In this document: in pieces, positions 34,419 to 43,055 of the stretch
Numbering within the stretch: position 1 is the stretch's first letter
Layout of the letters: each line of letters begins with the position of its first letter
From: Marivita sp.
Lineage (GTDB): Bacteria > Pseudomonadota > Alphaproteobacteria > Rhodobacterales > Rhodobacteraceae
Direction: 5' to 3'
NCBI RefSeq assembly: GCF_022763305.1
Contig: NZ_JALEGT010000035.1
Span: forward strand, 1-64,000
Length of the DNA: 64,000 nt
Translations under genes and position numbers: made by a program
The notes under the pieces: generated by a model
What the model was told of the DNA's origin: nothing
What the model saw: the letters and a program-made list of their open reading frames with translations, nothing else
Databases searched by the model: none

Positions 34419-35126
34419 ATGGCGGCAGGGACCGCAATGTCAAGCTACTGGCGGGGCCTTCGCGACGGCTTGCCCTTCCTTGCCGTCGTCGGCCCCTTTG
34501 CCATGCTGTTCGGCGTGCTGGCAACGGAATCGGGCCTTGCCCTGCACGAAACCATGGGCTTTTCCGTCGTGGTGATCGCCGGTGCCGCGCAGTTCACCGC
34601 GCTGCAGCTGATCAACGAAAGCGCCCCCACACTGGTGGTCATCGCCTCCGCTCTCGCCGTCAACCTGCGAATGGCGATGTATTCGGCGTCGATCACCCCG
34701 CATCTGGGCCCGCTGCCACTCTGGAAGCGCGCGATTGCCGCCTATTTCCTTGTCGATCAGACCTATGCGCAGTCCGTTCTCGACTATGAACGCAACCCGG
34801 ATCAGACCGCGGCCGAGAAATTCGCCTACTTCCTCGGAGTGATGACCCCGATCTGCCCGCCCTGGTATCTGTTCACCTTCCTCGGCGCATCGCTGGGAGA
34901 ACGCATCCCGCCCAGCCTCGGGCTTGATTTCGCGCTGCCCATTGCCTTTCTGGCGATGGTCGGCCCGATGCTGCGCACCCCGGCGCACCGGATCGCCGCG
35001 CTGGCCGCTGTCGTTCTGGCTCTCGCGTTCGCTTGGGTGCCCTACAATCTGGGCCTGCTCGTGGCCGGTCTGGGCGGCATGATCGCCGGTGCGCAGGCGG
35101 AAACGCGTTTGGGAATCAAACCATGA
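34419..35126 (+). CDS. azlC: AzlC-family branched-chain amino acid exporter large subunit
   Basis: A 235-residue membrane protein with several transmembrane helices and the AzlC signature region (IAGAAQFTALQLI, LAVNLRMAMYSASI). With AzlD it exports leucine analogues and branched-chain amino acids. GAGG lies 7 nt before the ATG at 34419; a GTG one codon earlier is possible. It overlaps azlD by 4 bp and diverges from the fdhD operon. Confidence 0.9.
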   Translation: MAAGTAMSSYWRGLRDGLPFLAVVGPFAMLFGVLATESGLALHETMGFSVVVIAGAAQFTALQLINESAPTLVVIASALAVNLRMAMYSASITPHLGPLPLWKRAIAAYFLVDQTYAQSVLDYERNPDQTAAEKFAYFLGVMTPICPPWYLFTFLGASLGERIPPSLGLDFALPIAFLAMVGPMLRTPAHRIAALAAVVLALAFAWVPYNLGLLVAGLGGMIAGAQAETRLGIKP

Positions 35127-35446
35127 CCGACACAACGCAGCTCTGGATCATCATCATTGCGCTTGGGCTGGGCAGCTTTGGCCTGCGCTTTGCCTTTCTC
35201 GGTCTTGTGGGCGACCGGGCGATGCCCGAATGGGTGCTGCGCCACCTGCGCTATACCGCCGTTGCGGTGATCCCTGCGCTGGTCGCGCCGCTGGTGATCT
35301 GGCCAACTGCCACGGGTGGTGAACCGGACCCCACGCGGCTGGCTGCCGCAGCGGCGACCTTTGCCGTCGGATATCTCACGAAGAATGTGTTTGCTGCGAT
35401 GGGGGTCGGAGCGACGGTACTGGTGTCGCTCAGCCTTCTGTTCTGA
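35123..35446 (+). CDS. azlD: AzlD-family branched-chain amino acid exporter small subunit
   Basis: A 107-residue protein with about four hydrophobic helices, including LWIIIIALGLGSFGLRFAFL and the C-terminal AAATFAVGYLTKN. This is the usual AzlD partner. Its ATG lies in the azlC stop (ATGA). It ends only 6 bp from the stop of the converging lipoprotein gene, so there is no room for a terminator. Confidence 0.9.
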   Translation: MTDTTQLWIIIIALGLGSFGLRFAFLGLVGDRAMPEWVLRHLRYTAVAVIPALVAPLVIWPTATGGEPDPTRLAAAAATFAVGYLTKNVFAAMGVGATVLVSLSLLF

Positions 35447-35452
35447 TCCGGG

Positions 35453-36079
35453 TCACTGGGCGCGCAGGGATTGTTCGTACTGCGCAATCGCGACCGACTT
35501 GTCGTCGCTGTCATTTTCGAAGATTTTCTGCGTCCGCACGCCAGGCAGCTCTGCGAAATCATCCATCAGGCGTTTCGGGAACCAAGTGGAGCCGACGCTC
35601 TCGAACCCCGGCAGCTGACGCAGAATCGCCGCCGTGCTCAGCGCGCATTGCGCGGATGCAACCGGTCCGTTGGCAATCGCAAGCCGCAGGGCACGTTCCG
35701 CCACCTCGGGCGAGACTTCGATGGTCTGCATCACCACGTGATAGGTTTCCCGCGCATGGGCCCGCGCGTAGAAATCGGCCACACCCGGTGTGATACCGTA
35801 AAGAACATCCCCACGCTGCGGGACCGCGCTCAGCCGGACGGACCCGGCAGGATCGAAGATGACCCTCTGAGACCCATTGATCATCAGGCTGGTATGGGCA
35901 CCTGCGCCTGAGCGATTGTTGATCATGGTGAACAGCGTCAACGCCGGCGGCCCGGGGTGACGATAGGAGGCGCTGCTGATCACCTCGGGTGATGCATCGG
36001 GACGCAATTCCGCGCCCGCGCCGCAGCCCACCAAGGCCAACATGGCCAGTCCGGCAAGGATCCGAGACATCAGGGTCAT
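35453..36079 (-). CDS. Hypothetical lipoprotein
   Basis: A 208-residue exported protein with a lipoprotein signal: hydrophobic LAGLAMLALVGCG, Cys acylation site near residue 19. The mature part contains HTSLMINGSQRVIFDPAGSVRL and YGITPGVADFYARAHARETYHVV, which resembles papain-like or NlpC-like folds but with no complete Cys-His-Asp set that I can assign, although the HTSL His and a later CALSTAAIL Cys are candidates. The function is not recognised. GAGG stands 5 nt before the ATG. Confidence 0.75.
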   Translation of the reverse strand: MTLMSRILAGLAMLALVGCGAGAELRPDASPEVISSASYRHPGPPALTLFTMINNRSGAGAHTSLMINGSQRVIFDPAGSVRLSAVPQRGDVLYGITPGVADFYARAHARETYHVVMQTIEVSPEVAERALRLAIANGPVASAQCALSTAAILRQLPGFESVGSTWFPKRLMDDFAELPGVRTQKIFENDSDDKSVAIAQYEQSLRAQ

Positions 36080-36110
36080 GTTAGCCTCTGGTCAGGTGTG
36101 AGTGTCGATC

Positions 36111-36245
36111 TCAGGAATTGAAGATCGCGAGGAAGATCAGAACCCCGATCGAAAAGATCGCAACGCGCGTGGACCAGCGGATGAACCCGTCAAAGGTCTT
36201 TTCCTGCGTGGTGATATCCATTGAACCGTGCTTGTGTTCCGCCAT
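36111..36245 (-). CDS. aa3-type cytochrome c oxidase subunit IV
   Basis: A 44-residue one-helix protein: MAEHKHGSMDITTQEKTFDG, then a transmembrane helix VAIFSIGVLIFLAIF. The N-terminal hydrophilic tail with HG-x-MD and the Phe-x-x-Phe run match the small fourth subunit found in alphaproteobacterial aa3 oxidases (Paracoccus, Rhodobacter). It is not adjacent to other oxidase genes, as is common in this group. Confidence 0.85.
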   Translation of the reverse strand: MAEHKHGSMDITTQEKTFDGFIRWSTRVAIFSIGVLIFLAIFNS

Positions 36246-36331
36246 TTGAGACATCCCTTACAAATGTTTTCGTGTCGGTACCCGATTTGCCCGACACTGT
36301 CACCCATGCCAAGCGCGCAGTGTGTCGCGGT

Positions 36332-36790
36332 TTACGCGTCCTGTTCCAATTCTGCCGCAAGCTGAAACCCTATCCGACGCGGCTCGACATGGTCGCGCAG
36401 AATCGGCATCGCCCGAAGCGCCACGTTGAGCTGTGAGACATGCTGGATCAGCTGCATCCGCACCCCGTCGCCATCGGTACCGTAGAAGGTGACGATGTCG
36501 GGGTCGAAATATCCCAGCCCCTCGATCCGCAGCACGCCGGTCTGATTCCCGGCAAAGCCCATCGCCACCTCGTGTTCGTTGTCGAGCTGTTCCTCGAAAT
36601 TCTGGATGTAGAGGATCAGCCGCTCATAGGCCCATTCAGCGTCGCTTTTCTGCTTCAGGGGCTTCCGGGTCAGGGCGTGCGGCAGGCGTTTCTGCCCGGT
36701 CTCGCCCGACCCTGCAGCATGGCTTTCCACCTTGCGTGGCAAAGCAGCGCCTTCGACCGCTTCGGCCGTGGTGCGAATCTCGTCGCTCAT
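36332..36790 (-). CDS. DUF6173 family protein
   Basis: A 152-residue soluble protein. The C-terminal 100 residues hold the conserved pattern WAYERLILYIQNFEEQLDNE, GFAGNQTGVLRIEGLGYFDP and QLIQHVSQLNVALRA, a conserved family of unknown function (DUF6173). The N-terminal 45 residues are low in complexity and poorly conserved. It is 13 bp downstream of the Lrp gene and probably co-transcribed. No role is known to me. Confidence 0.82.
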   Translation of the reverse strand: MSDEIRTTAEAVEGAALPRKVESHAAGSGETGQKRLPHALTRKPLKQKSDAEWAYERLILYIQNFEEQLDNEHEVAMGFAGNQTGVLRIEGLGYFDPDIVTFYGTDGDGVRMQLIQHVSQLNVALRAMPILRDHVEPRRIGFQLAAELEQDA

Positions 36791-36803
36791 GGCTCTCCCC
36801 TTC

Positions 36804-37268
36804 TCAGATCGGCAGGGCCGTGGTTTCCTTGATCTCTTCCATAACGAAACTGGCCGAAATATCCGAGAGCGGAATCCGCGCGATCACACGCTTGTAAAAG
36901 GCGTCATAGGCCGGAACATCGGCCACCCGCACGCGCAGCAGGTAATCCAGATCTCCGGTCATGCGGTAGGCGCCCACCACCTCGGGCATGGTGCGCACCG
37001 CCTTGTGAAAGCTGTCGAGCCAGTCCGCATCGTGTCGCCCGGCACGGATCATCACCATCACCTCCAGCGGACAGCCCAGCTTGGCCGGATCGGTCAGCGC
37101 CACCCGGCCCGTGATGATCCCCGCCTGCTCCATCGCCTTGATCCGCCGCCAGCAAGCGTTGCGCGACAGCGCGACCTGATCGGCGATGGTCTCGACACTC
37201 AGGCTGGCATCGCGTTGCAGGATGCGCAGGATTGCCTTGTCGAATTGATCCAGTTCCGCAGGGGTCAT
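36804..37268 (-). CDS. Lrp/AsnC-family transcriptional regulator
   Basis: A 154-residue regulator with an N-terminal winged helix-turn-helix (VETIADQVALSRNACWRRIKAMEQAGII) and a C-terminal RAM effector domain (LRVRVADVPAYDAFYKRVI). It would bind an amino acid or related ligand and control nearby or distant genes. The adjacent DUF6173 gene is its only operon partner. The target is unknown. Confidence 0.92.
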   Translation of the reverse strand: MTPAELDQFDKAILRILQRDASLSVETIADQVALSRNACWRRIKAMEQAGIITGRVALTDPAKLGCPLEVMVMIRAGRHDADWLDSFHKAVRTMPEVVGAYRMTGDLDYLLRVRVADVPAYDAFYKRVIARIPLSDISASFVMEEIKETTALPI

Positions 37269-37320
37269 GAGAATTTATCCCAACCGAAGGGCAGTTTGAC
37301 AAGAGATGTGCCTTCCCGGA

Positions 37321-37363
37321 CGTGTTTCCGTCAACGGAAACACGCGATGCGTCGACGCATCGC
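37321..37363. repeat. Composite palindromic element, copy 1
   Basis: Two perfect palindromes fused end to end: arm CGTGTTTCCGT, centre CA, complementary arm (37321-37344); then GCGATGCGTCGACGCATCGC (37344-37363). The reverse complement of the same composite recurs at 43984-44026 with paired base changes. It lies between rmuC and the Lrp gene, both on the minus strand. Confidence 0.75.
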
Positions 37364-37385
37364 CCGCGCAAATGGCTAACAAAAG

Positions 37386-37407
37386 GTTAAAAGGACCGAT
37401 GCGGTCC
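37386..37407 (-). terminator. Terminator of mutL-rmuC
   Basis: On the minus strand GGACCG pairs with CGGTCC over CAT (37393-37407) and is followed by TTTTAACC. It ends the mutL-rmuC transcript, 40 bp after the rmuC stop. Confidence 0.7.
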
Positions 37408-37410
37408 CAT

Positions 37411-37428
37411 TGTTTCGCGCGCGAAACA
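37411..37428. repeat. 18-bp perfect palindrome after rmuC
   Basis: TGTTTCGCGCGCGAAACA, self-complementary, 19 bp after the rmuC stop and directly before the terminator stem. It contains the TTTCG...CGAAA core seen in other intergenic palindromes of the window. Confidence 0.6.
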
Positions 37429-37447
37429 TTGCGGCACGTGTACTGAC

Positions 37448-38614
37448 CTATTCCCCCGGCGGTTTCGCCAGCCGCACGACCGGAGTCGGATCGTCCTTGG
37501 CCAGTTCCTCGAAATCGAAATTGTCCAGCCTCCGCGCCCGACGCCCGGCCTTGTCGGCGCTGATCTTGATGTCGGCGATGTCCTTGGCCGCCTGCCCGAA
37601 ATGTCGGTCGAGGTTCTCGACCCGGCTGCCCAGACGGTCCACATCCGCGTAAAGCAGGCTCAGTTCCTTGCGGATCGCCCCTGCCTGTTCGCGCATCCGC
37701 GCATCCTTGAGAATCGCCCGCATCGTGTTCAGCGTCGCCATGCAGGTGGTCGGAGACACGATCCAGACCCGCGCATTGAACCCTTCGCGCACCACCTCGG
37801 GAAAGTTCGCGTGCAGTTCCGCATAGACCGCCTCGGAGGGCAGGAACATCAGCGCACCATCGGCGGTCTCGCCTTCGATGATGTACCGTTCGGATATGTC
37901 CCTGATGTGCTTTCGCAGCGAAAGCCGAAGCTGCTGCGCCGCGCGGTTGAGATGCTCCTGCGTATCGGCGCGGCGAAGCTGTTCGTAGGCTTCCAAAGGG
38001 AACTTGCTGTCGATGGCAATCGGTCCCGGCGGGTTCGGCAGGTGGATCAGACAGTCCGCCCGCTTCCCGTTCGACAACGTCGCCTGCAGCGTGTAGCTGT
38101 CCTTGGGCAGCGCCTTGCCGACGATGTCGGTCAACTGGATCTCCCCGAACGCGCCGCGCGTCTGCTTGTTCGACAGGATGTCCTGCAGCGACAGCACGTC
38201 GCCTGACAGCTTGGTGATGTTCTCCTGCGCCTTGTCGATGCTCTGGAGCCGCTGCTGCAACTCGCCAAGGGATTGCGCCGTACGGCGGGCCGATCCGTGC
38301 AGGTTCTCGTTCATCTGCTCCTGCACCTGCGCCAGCCGCCGCTCCATCAGTTGCAGCATCGCGGTCTGGCTTTGTGCCTGCGCCTCGGAAACGTGGGTAA
38401 GACCGCCTGACAGGCGTTCCTGTCCGTCGGACAGGGCCTGCACCCGCTGCCCGACCTGCGCGAGCTGGTAGACCAGAGGCTCGCTCAGTTTCGCTGCGCG
38501 ACGCGCGGACAACAGCGACATGATGAGCAGCAGCAGAACCAAGGCCCCCAGAGCCAAGCCCAGCAGAACGACCGGATCGCTCAGGTCGAGGACAAGATCA
38601 CCGATCTGGATCAT
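37448..38614 (-). CDS. rmuC: DNA recombination protein RmuC
   Basis: A 388-residue protein with an N-terminal membrane helix (VVLLGLALGALVLLLLIMSL), a long coiled coil (about 40-150) and the RmuC nuclease-like core (QTRGAFGEIQL, AIDSKFPLEAYEQL, ALMFLPSEAVYAEL). RmuC limits DNA inversions and is thought to act with or near recombination and repair machinery. Its start overlaps the mutL stop by 4 bp, so the two repair genes are coupled. Confidence 0.93.
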   Translation of the reverse strand: MIQIGDLVLDLSDPVVLLGLALGALVLLLLIMSLLSARRAAKLSEPLVYQLAQVGQRVQALSDGQERLSGGLTHVSEAQAQSQTAMLQLMERRLAQVQEQMNENLHGSARRTAQSLGELQQRLQSIDKAQENITKLSGDVLSLQDILSNKQTRGAFGEIQLTDIVGKALPKDSYTLQATLSNGKRADCLIHLPNPPGPIAIDSKFPLEAYEQLRRADTQEHLNRAAQQLRLSLRKHIRDISERYIIEGETADGALMFLPSEAVYAELHANFPEVVREGFNARVWIVSPTTCMATLNTMRAILKDARMREQAGAIRKELSLLYADVDRLGSRVENLDRHFGQAAKDIADIKISADKAGRRARRLDNFDFEELAKDDPTPVVRLAKPPGE

Positions 38615-40452
38615 GTGCGGCCAAACAGGCGTTCAATGTCGCTGAGTTTCAGTTCGACATAGGTGGGCCGGCCATGGTTGCACTGACCGGAATACGGGGT
38701 CGCTTCCATTTCCCTTAACAGAGCGTTCATCTCTTCCGCCCGCATCTGACGGCCCGAGCGGATGGAGCCATGACAAGCCACCCGGCTCAGGATCGCTTCG
38801 ATCCGGTCCTGCACCGCGCGCGCCTCGCCTTGGTCGTCCAACTCGTCAAGGATGTCGCGCAGGAGGGCATGGGAATTGACCTCGCCAAGGATCGCTGGTG
38901 TCTCGCGCACTACGACCGCGCCTTTGCCGAAGGGTTCGATGGTCAGCCCCATTCTGGCGAGGTCGTCCGAAAGGTCGAACAAGCGGGCCGCGTCGCTGTC
39001 GCTCATCTCGACCACATCGGGGATCAGCAGCGCCTGTGCGGGAACGCCGTTCTGCGTCATCTGGGTCTTGAGTTTCTCATACACCAACCGCTCATGCGCC
39101 GCGTGCTGATCGACGATGACGATGCCATCCTCGGTCTGGGCAATGATGTAATTCTCGTGCACCTGCCCCCGCGCGGCGCCCAGCGGTCGGTATTCGCGGG
39201 GGGTCTCATCGGTCTCTTGCGAGACCTCTTCGACCTCGACCATACGTCCGGAATAGGTGGTCTGCATGTCGGCGAAACCGGGGGATTGCATCGAGTACGC
39301 GGTCTGTCGCGCTGCGAAACTCGGGCGGTCCATCTGGTAGACGCGCGGCGGGTGCGGCTGTTCGGGGCGCATGGCACCCAGCGTCGCGCCTGCGACGGTG
39401 GTGGAGGCACGATGCCCCGCCTCGGCCAAGGCATGACGGAGGGCGGATACGATCAGCCCACGCACCAGACCAGGATCGCGGAAGCGCACTTCGGATTTCG
39501 CGGGATGCACATTCACATCCACCTTGTGCGGGTCGCAATCGATGAACAGCGCCACCGCCGGATGGCGGTCGCGGCTGAGGAAATCGGCATAGGCCCCGCG
39601 CAATGCGCCGATCAGCAGCTTGTCACGCACAGGACGTCCGTTGACGAAGAGGAACTGCGCCACCGCAGCGCCGCGTGAATAGGTGGGCAACCCGGCCAGA
39701 CCGGTGAGGCGGATGCCTTCGCGGTCGGCGTCGATGGGTACGGCATTGTCGGTGAACTCGCGACCCATCACCTGCGTGAGCCGTCCACGCAAGGCATCGA
39801 AGAGATCACCCGTCACCGCATCGGCGCGGAAGATCACGCGGCCCTCACCGCCGCCGGACACATCGCGCAGGGTGAAGCTGACCGAGGGTTCGGCCATGGC
39901 AAGGCGTTTGATCACATCGGTGATCGCCTGCATCTCGGCCCGGTCGGAGCGGAGGAACTTCAGGCGCGCGGGCGTTGCGAAAAAGAGGTTGCGCAGGGTA
40001 ACCACGGTGCCGCGCGAAAGGGCGGCGGGTTTGACCGGGTCGATCTTTCCGCCGGTGACCGACAGTTCAGCGGCATCGTGCCCCTCGGCGCGGCTGGTCA
40101 GGGTCAGACGCCCCACCGCGCCCAGCGAGGCAAGCGCTTCGCCGCGAAACCCGAAGCTGTGGATGTTGAGCAGGTCAGACCCGTCTATCTTGGAGGTGGC
40201 GTGGCGCGCAATCGCCAGCGGCAGTTCGTCGGGCGGGATACCGCAGCCATCGTCGGTGACGCGGATCAATGTCTTGCCACCGTCGGCGATGGCCACGTCA
40301 ACGCGCGTGGCCCCGGCATCGACGGCGTTCTCGACCAGTTCCTTGACGGCAGAGGCTGGACGCTCGACCACCTCACCCGCCGCGATGCGGTTGATGGCGC
40401 TTTCCTCAAGCGGTTGAATGGAGGCACGTATCTTGGGGGCGTGGGAGTTCAT
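38611..40452 (-). CDS. mutL: DNA mismatch repair protein MutL
   Basis: A 613-residue MutL. The N-terminal GHKL ATPase shows KELVENAVDAGATRVD, VTDDGCGI and SFGFRGEALASLG. The C-terminal part contains DQHAAHERLVYE, which fits the endonuclease motif DQHA(x)2E(x)4E, as expected in bacteria without MutH. The linker (about 350-430) is not conserved. It coordinates mismatch repair. It starts 61 bp from the small membrane gene and leads into rmuC. Confidence 0.96.
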   Translation of the reverse strand: MNSHAPKIRASIQPLEESAINRIAAGEVVERPASAVKELVENAVDAGATRVDVAIADGGKTLIRVTDDGCGIPPDELPLAIARHATSKIDGSDLLNIHSFGFRGEALASLGAVGRLTLTSRAEGHDAAELSVTGGKIDPVKPAALSRGTVVTLRNLFFATPARLKFLRSDRAEMQAITDVIKRLAMAEPSVSFTLRDVSGGGEGRVIFRADAVTGDLFDALRGRLTQVMGREFTDNAVPIDADREGIRLTGLAGLPTYSRGAAVAQFLFVNGRPVRDKLLIGALRGAYADFLSRDRHPAVALFIDCDPHKVDVNVHPAKSEVRFRDPGLVRGLIVSALRHALAEAGHRASTTVAGATLGAMRPEQPHPPRVYQMDRPSFAARQTAYSMQSPGFADMQTTYSGRMVEVEEVSQETDETPREYRPLGAARGQVHENYIIAQTEDGIVIVDQHAAHERLVYEKLKTQMTQNGVPAQALLIPDVVEMSDSDAARLFDLSDDLARMGLTIEPFGKGAVVVRETPAILGEVNSHALLRDILDELDDQGEARAVQDRIEAILSRVACHGSIRSGRQMRAEEMNALLREMEATPYSGQCNHGRPTYVELKLSDIERLFGRT

Positions 40453-40513
40453 GCCACGAGATGTAGCATGGGTTTTGCGATTCTTCTATGGGAGGATCAC
40501 GGGTTTGATGCGG

Positions 40514-40681
40514 TCAGACGAATTTCAGCAGGATGCCCATCGCGCTGACATATGCGGCCATGAGAACCCAAAACCGGTATTTCATGTTTTGATTGATCTC
40601 GGACGTTTCAGCGACGAGCTTCGCAATCTCGGCGCGCATCTTGTCGTCTGCGAGGGCCTGTTCTGTATGTGTCATTGGCAT
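40514..40681 (-). CDS. Small single-helix membrane protein
   Basis: About 55 residues: a charged helix (EQALADDKMRAEIAKLVAET) and a C-terminal transmembrane helix (FWVLMAAYVSAMGILLKFV). The pattern EIAKLxAETxxIN before a membrane helix recurs in small bacterial proteins of unknown role. Two ATGs (40681, 40675) are possible starts. It lies upstream of mutL on the same strand. Confidence 0.55.
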   Translation of the reverse strand: MPMTHTEQALADDKMRAEIAKLVAETSEINQNMKYRFWVLMAAYVSAMGILLKFV

Positions 40682-40804
40682 GTTCCGTGCAAACCTCCAC
40701 ACCGCCAACAATATAGAGATTAAATTCCTTTCTGTCGACTTAACCAGACCAACAAAGGCCGTTGTGCAATTGACGCGGCTGCCCTCCGTGGTAACAGGTT
40801 TGTC

Positions 40805-41731
40805 ATGCTGGCCATCTTCCTTCAGACCCTGCCGTTTTTCGCCCTGATCGCCGTGGGTTACGGTGCAGGCAAGACCGGGTTCTTCACCGAGGAAGCTACC
40901 GCCTATCTGACCAAGTTCGTGTTTTACTTTGCCCTGTCGGCGATGCTCTTCCGGTTTTCCGCGAACCTGTCGATTGCCGAGATCTTCGACTGGCGGATCG
41001 CGGCGGGGTATCTGTGGGGCACGGCCTTTGTCTATGGGATCGGCATGGCGGTGGGATTCCTGCGCGGCATGAACACCGAAACCGCCGCGTTCGAGGGGCA
41101 GGTCGCGGCCATCGGGAACACCGGTTTCCTGGGCGTGCCGATGCTGGCGCTGCTGATGGGACAGGAGGCTGTAGGACCGATCATTCTTGTCCTGACCATC
41201 GACCTCGTGGTGTTTTCGTCGCTGATCGTCATCCTTGTGGTGGGATCGCGCGAAGGGCGGATGTCGCTGCGGATTTTCAAGACGGTGGGGATCGGGTTGC
41301 TCAAGAACCCGATGATCGTTTCGATCGTTGCCGGGTTCATGGTTTCGGCGACCGGTGCGCCCATTCCCGAACCGGTCAACCAGTTCCTGTCGATCCTGGG
41401 AGCGGCTGCGACACCCGGGGCGCTGTTTGCCATCGGTGCCTCACTGGCCAGCAAATCGGCAGAGCGTCTGACGATTGCGGGCTGGTTGAGTTTCTGTAAA
41501 CTGATCATCCACCCGGCCGCCGTCGCGGTGGGTGTTTACATGCTGTTTCCGTCCGATCCGTACAAGGCGGGCGTGGTTGTCGCGGCAGCGTCCTTGCCGG
41601 TGGCGGGCAATGTCTTCATCCTCGCACAGCATTACAAGGTGGCCCCACAACGGGTGTCCGCCGCCATTCTGATCTCGACCGCCGTCAGCATCCTGACCGT
41701 GTCGTTCGTGATCAGCCAGGTCCTGATTTAA
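40805..41731 (+). CDS. AEC-family (auxin efflux carrier-like) transporter
   Basis: A 308-residue inner-membrane protein with about ten helices in the AEC arrangement; conserved bits include GYGAGKTGFF, NTGFLGVPM and SLPVAGNVFILAQ. Family members export malonate, malate or other organic acids. The substrate is unknown. fghA follows after 14 bp, so the two may be co-transcribed. Confidence 0.88.
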   Translation: MLAIFLQTLPFFALIAVGYGAGKTGFFTEEATAYLTKFVFYFALSAMLFRFSANLSIAEIFDWRIAAGYLWGTAFVYGIGMAVGFLRGMNTETAAFEGQVAAIGNTGFLGVPMLALLMGQEAVGPIILVLTIDLVVFSSLIVILVVGSREGRMSLRIFKTVGIGLLKNPMIVSIVAGFMVSATGAPIPEPVNQFLSILGAAATPGALFAIGASLASKSAERLTIAGWLSFCKLIIHPAAVAVGVYMLFPSDPYKAGVVVAAASLPVAGNVFILAQHYKVAPQRVSAAILISTAVSILTVSFVISQVLI

Positions 41732-41745
41732 GGAAAGGGAGCGTC

Positions 41746-42576
41746 ATGGAAACCGTTTCGGAGAACAGATGTTTTGATGGGGTTCAGGGCGTGTACCGAC
41801 ATGCGTCGGACGCGTGCGGCTGTGACATGACCTTCGGGCTTTATCTGCCGCCGCAGGCCACGGACGGGCCGGTGCCGGTGCTGTGGTACCTGTCCGGGCT
41901 GACCTGCACGCATGAGAACGCTATGACCAAAGCGGCGGCGCAGGGCTTTGCCGCAGAGGCGGGAATGGCGGTGGTGTTCCCCGACACGTCCCCGCGTGGC
42001 GATGCGGTGGCGGACGATGACGCCTATGATCTTGGCAAAGGGGCCGGGTTCTATGTGAACGCGACGCAAGATCCCTGGGCGCCGCATTTCAGGATGTGGG
42101 ATTACGTGGCAGATGAATTGCCCGCACTGTTGGGCAGGGCATTCACCGTTGATCTGGAGCGGCAGGCGATCACCGGGCATTCGATGGGTGGTCATGGCGC
42201 GCTGACGCTTGCGATGGCGCATCCGGGGCGGTTTGCCTCGGTGTCGGCCTTTGCGCCGATTGCAAACCCGAGCCAAAGCGACTGGGGCCGCAAGCAATTG
42301 TCGGCCTATCTGGGTGACAACGAGACCACATGGTTGAGGCATGACGCGACAGTGCAGATGCAGGAGGTCGGGTTCGACGGGCCGGTTCTGGTGGATCAGG
42401 GTGGGTCGGATCAGTTCCTCGAGCTGCTCAAACCCGAAGCGCTGAGCCACGCGATGGCCGCGCGGCGTCAGGAGGGGACGTTCCGCATGCAGAAGGGCTA
42501 CGATCACTCGTATTTCTTTGTCTCGACCTTCATCCCCGATCACATCGCGTTCCACGCTGGCGCGCTGGGGCTGTGA
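41746..42576 (+). CDS. fghA: S-formylglutathione hydrolase
   Basis: A 276-residue esterase-D-like serine hydrolase. The nucleophile is in [10 protein letters not shown], the oxyanion region in [13 protein letters not shown], and the His in the C-terminal segment GYDHSYFF. It turns S-formylglutathione into formate and glutathione, the last step of glutathione-dependent formaldehyde oxidation. GGAAAGGGAG precedes the ATG. It overlaps the DUF188 gene by 4 bp (GTGA). The formaldehyde dehydrogenase gene is not in the window. Confidence 0.95.
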   Translation: METVSENRCFDGVQGVYRHASDACGCDMTFGLYLPPQATDGPVPVLWYLSGLTCTHENAMTKAAAQGFAAEAGMAVVFPDTSPRGDAVADDDAYDLGKGAGFYVNATQDPWAPHFRMWDYVADELPALLGRAFTVDLERQAITGHSMGGHGALTLAMAHPGRFASVSAFAPIANPSQSDWGRKQLSAYLGDNETTWLRHDATVQMQEVGFDGPVLVDQGGSDQFLELLKPEALSHAMAARRQEGTFRMQKGYDHSYFFVSTFIPDHIAFHAGALGL

Positions 42577-43034
42577 CCCGGCTTTTCGTCGATGCCGATG
42601 CCTGCCCGGTTAAAGCCGAGGCAGAGCGGGTTGCGACCCGGCACAAGGCGCAGATGTATCTGGTGTCGAACGGGGGGCTGCGGATGTCGGAAAACCCGTT
42701 TGTCGAGGTGGTCGTGGTGCCCGACGGGCCGGATGTGGCCGATATGTGGATCGCGGAGCGTGCGGGACCCGGCGATGTGGTGATCACCGGGGACATTCCG
42801 CTGGCGGCACGCTGCGTGGAAAACGGAGCACGGGTGCTCAAGCACAATGGCGAGCGTCTTGATGCGCGCAATATCGGGCAGGTGCTGGCGACGCGGGATC
42901 TCATGGCGGATCTGCGTGCGGCGGACCCGTTCCGGCAGGGCGGCGGGCGTCCGTTTTCCAAGGCGGATCGGTCGCGGTTTCTGGATGCGCTGGAGCGCGA
43001 GATGCGGGCGGCGGCGCAGGATGTGCCGCGTTAG
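42573..43034 (+). CDS. YaiI/YqxD family protein (DUF188)
   Basis: A 153-residue protein with the family signature [13 protein letters not shown] at the N-terminus, [23 protein letters not shown] and [14 protein letters not shown]188 proteins have a NYN/PIN-like fold and are suspected nucleases; no activity is established. The start is GTG at 42573, in the fghA stop, so translation is coupled. Confidence 0.92.
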   Translation: MTRLFVDADACPVKAEAERVATRHKAQMYLVSNGGLRMSENPFVEVVVVPDGPDVADMWIAERAGPGDVVITGDIPLAARCVENGARVLKHNGERLDARNIGQVLATRDLMADLRAADPFRQGGGRPFSKADRSRFLDALEREMRAAAQDVPR

Positions 43035-43055
43035 GATTTGAGGGGAGAGGCAGCG

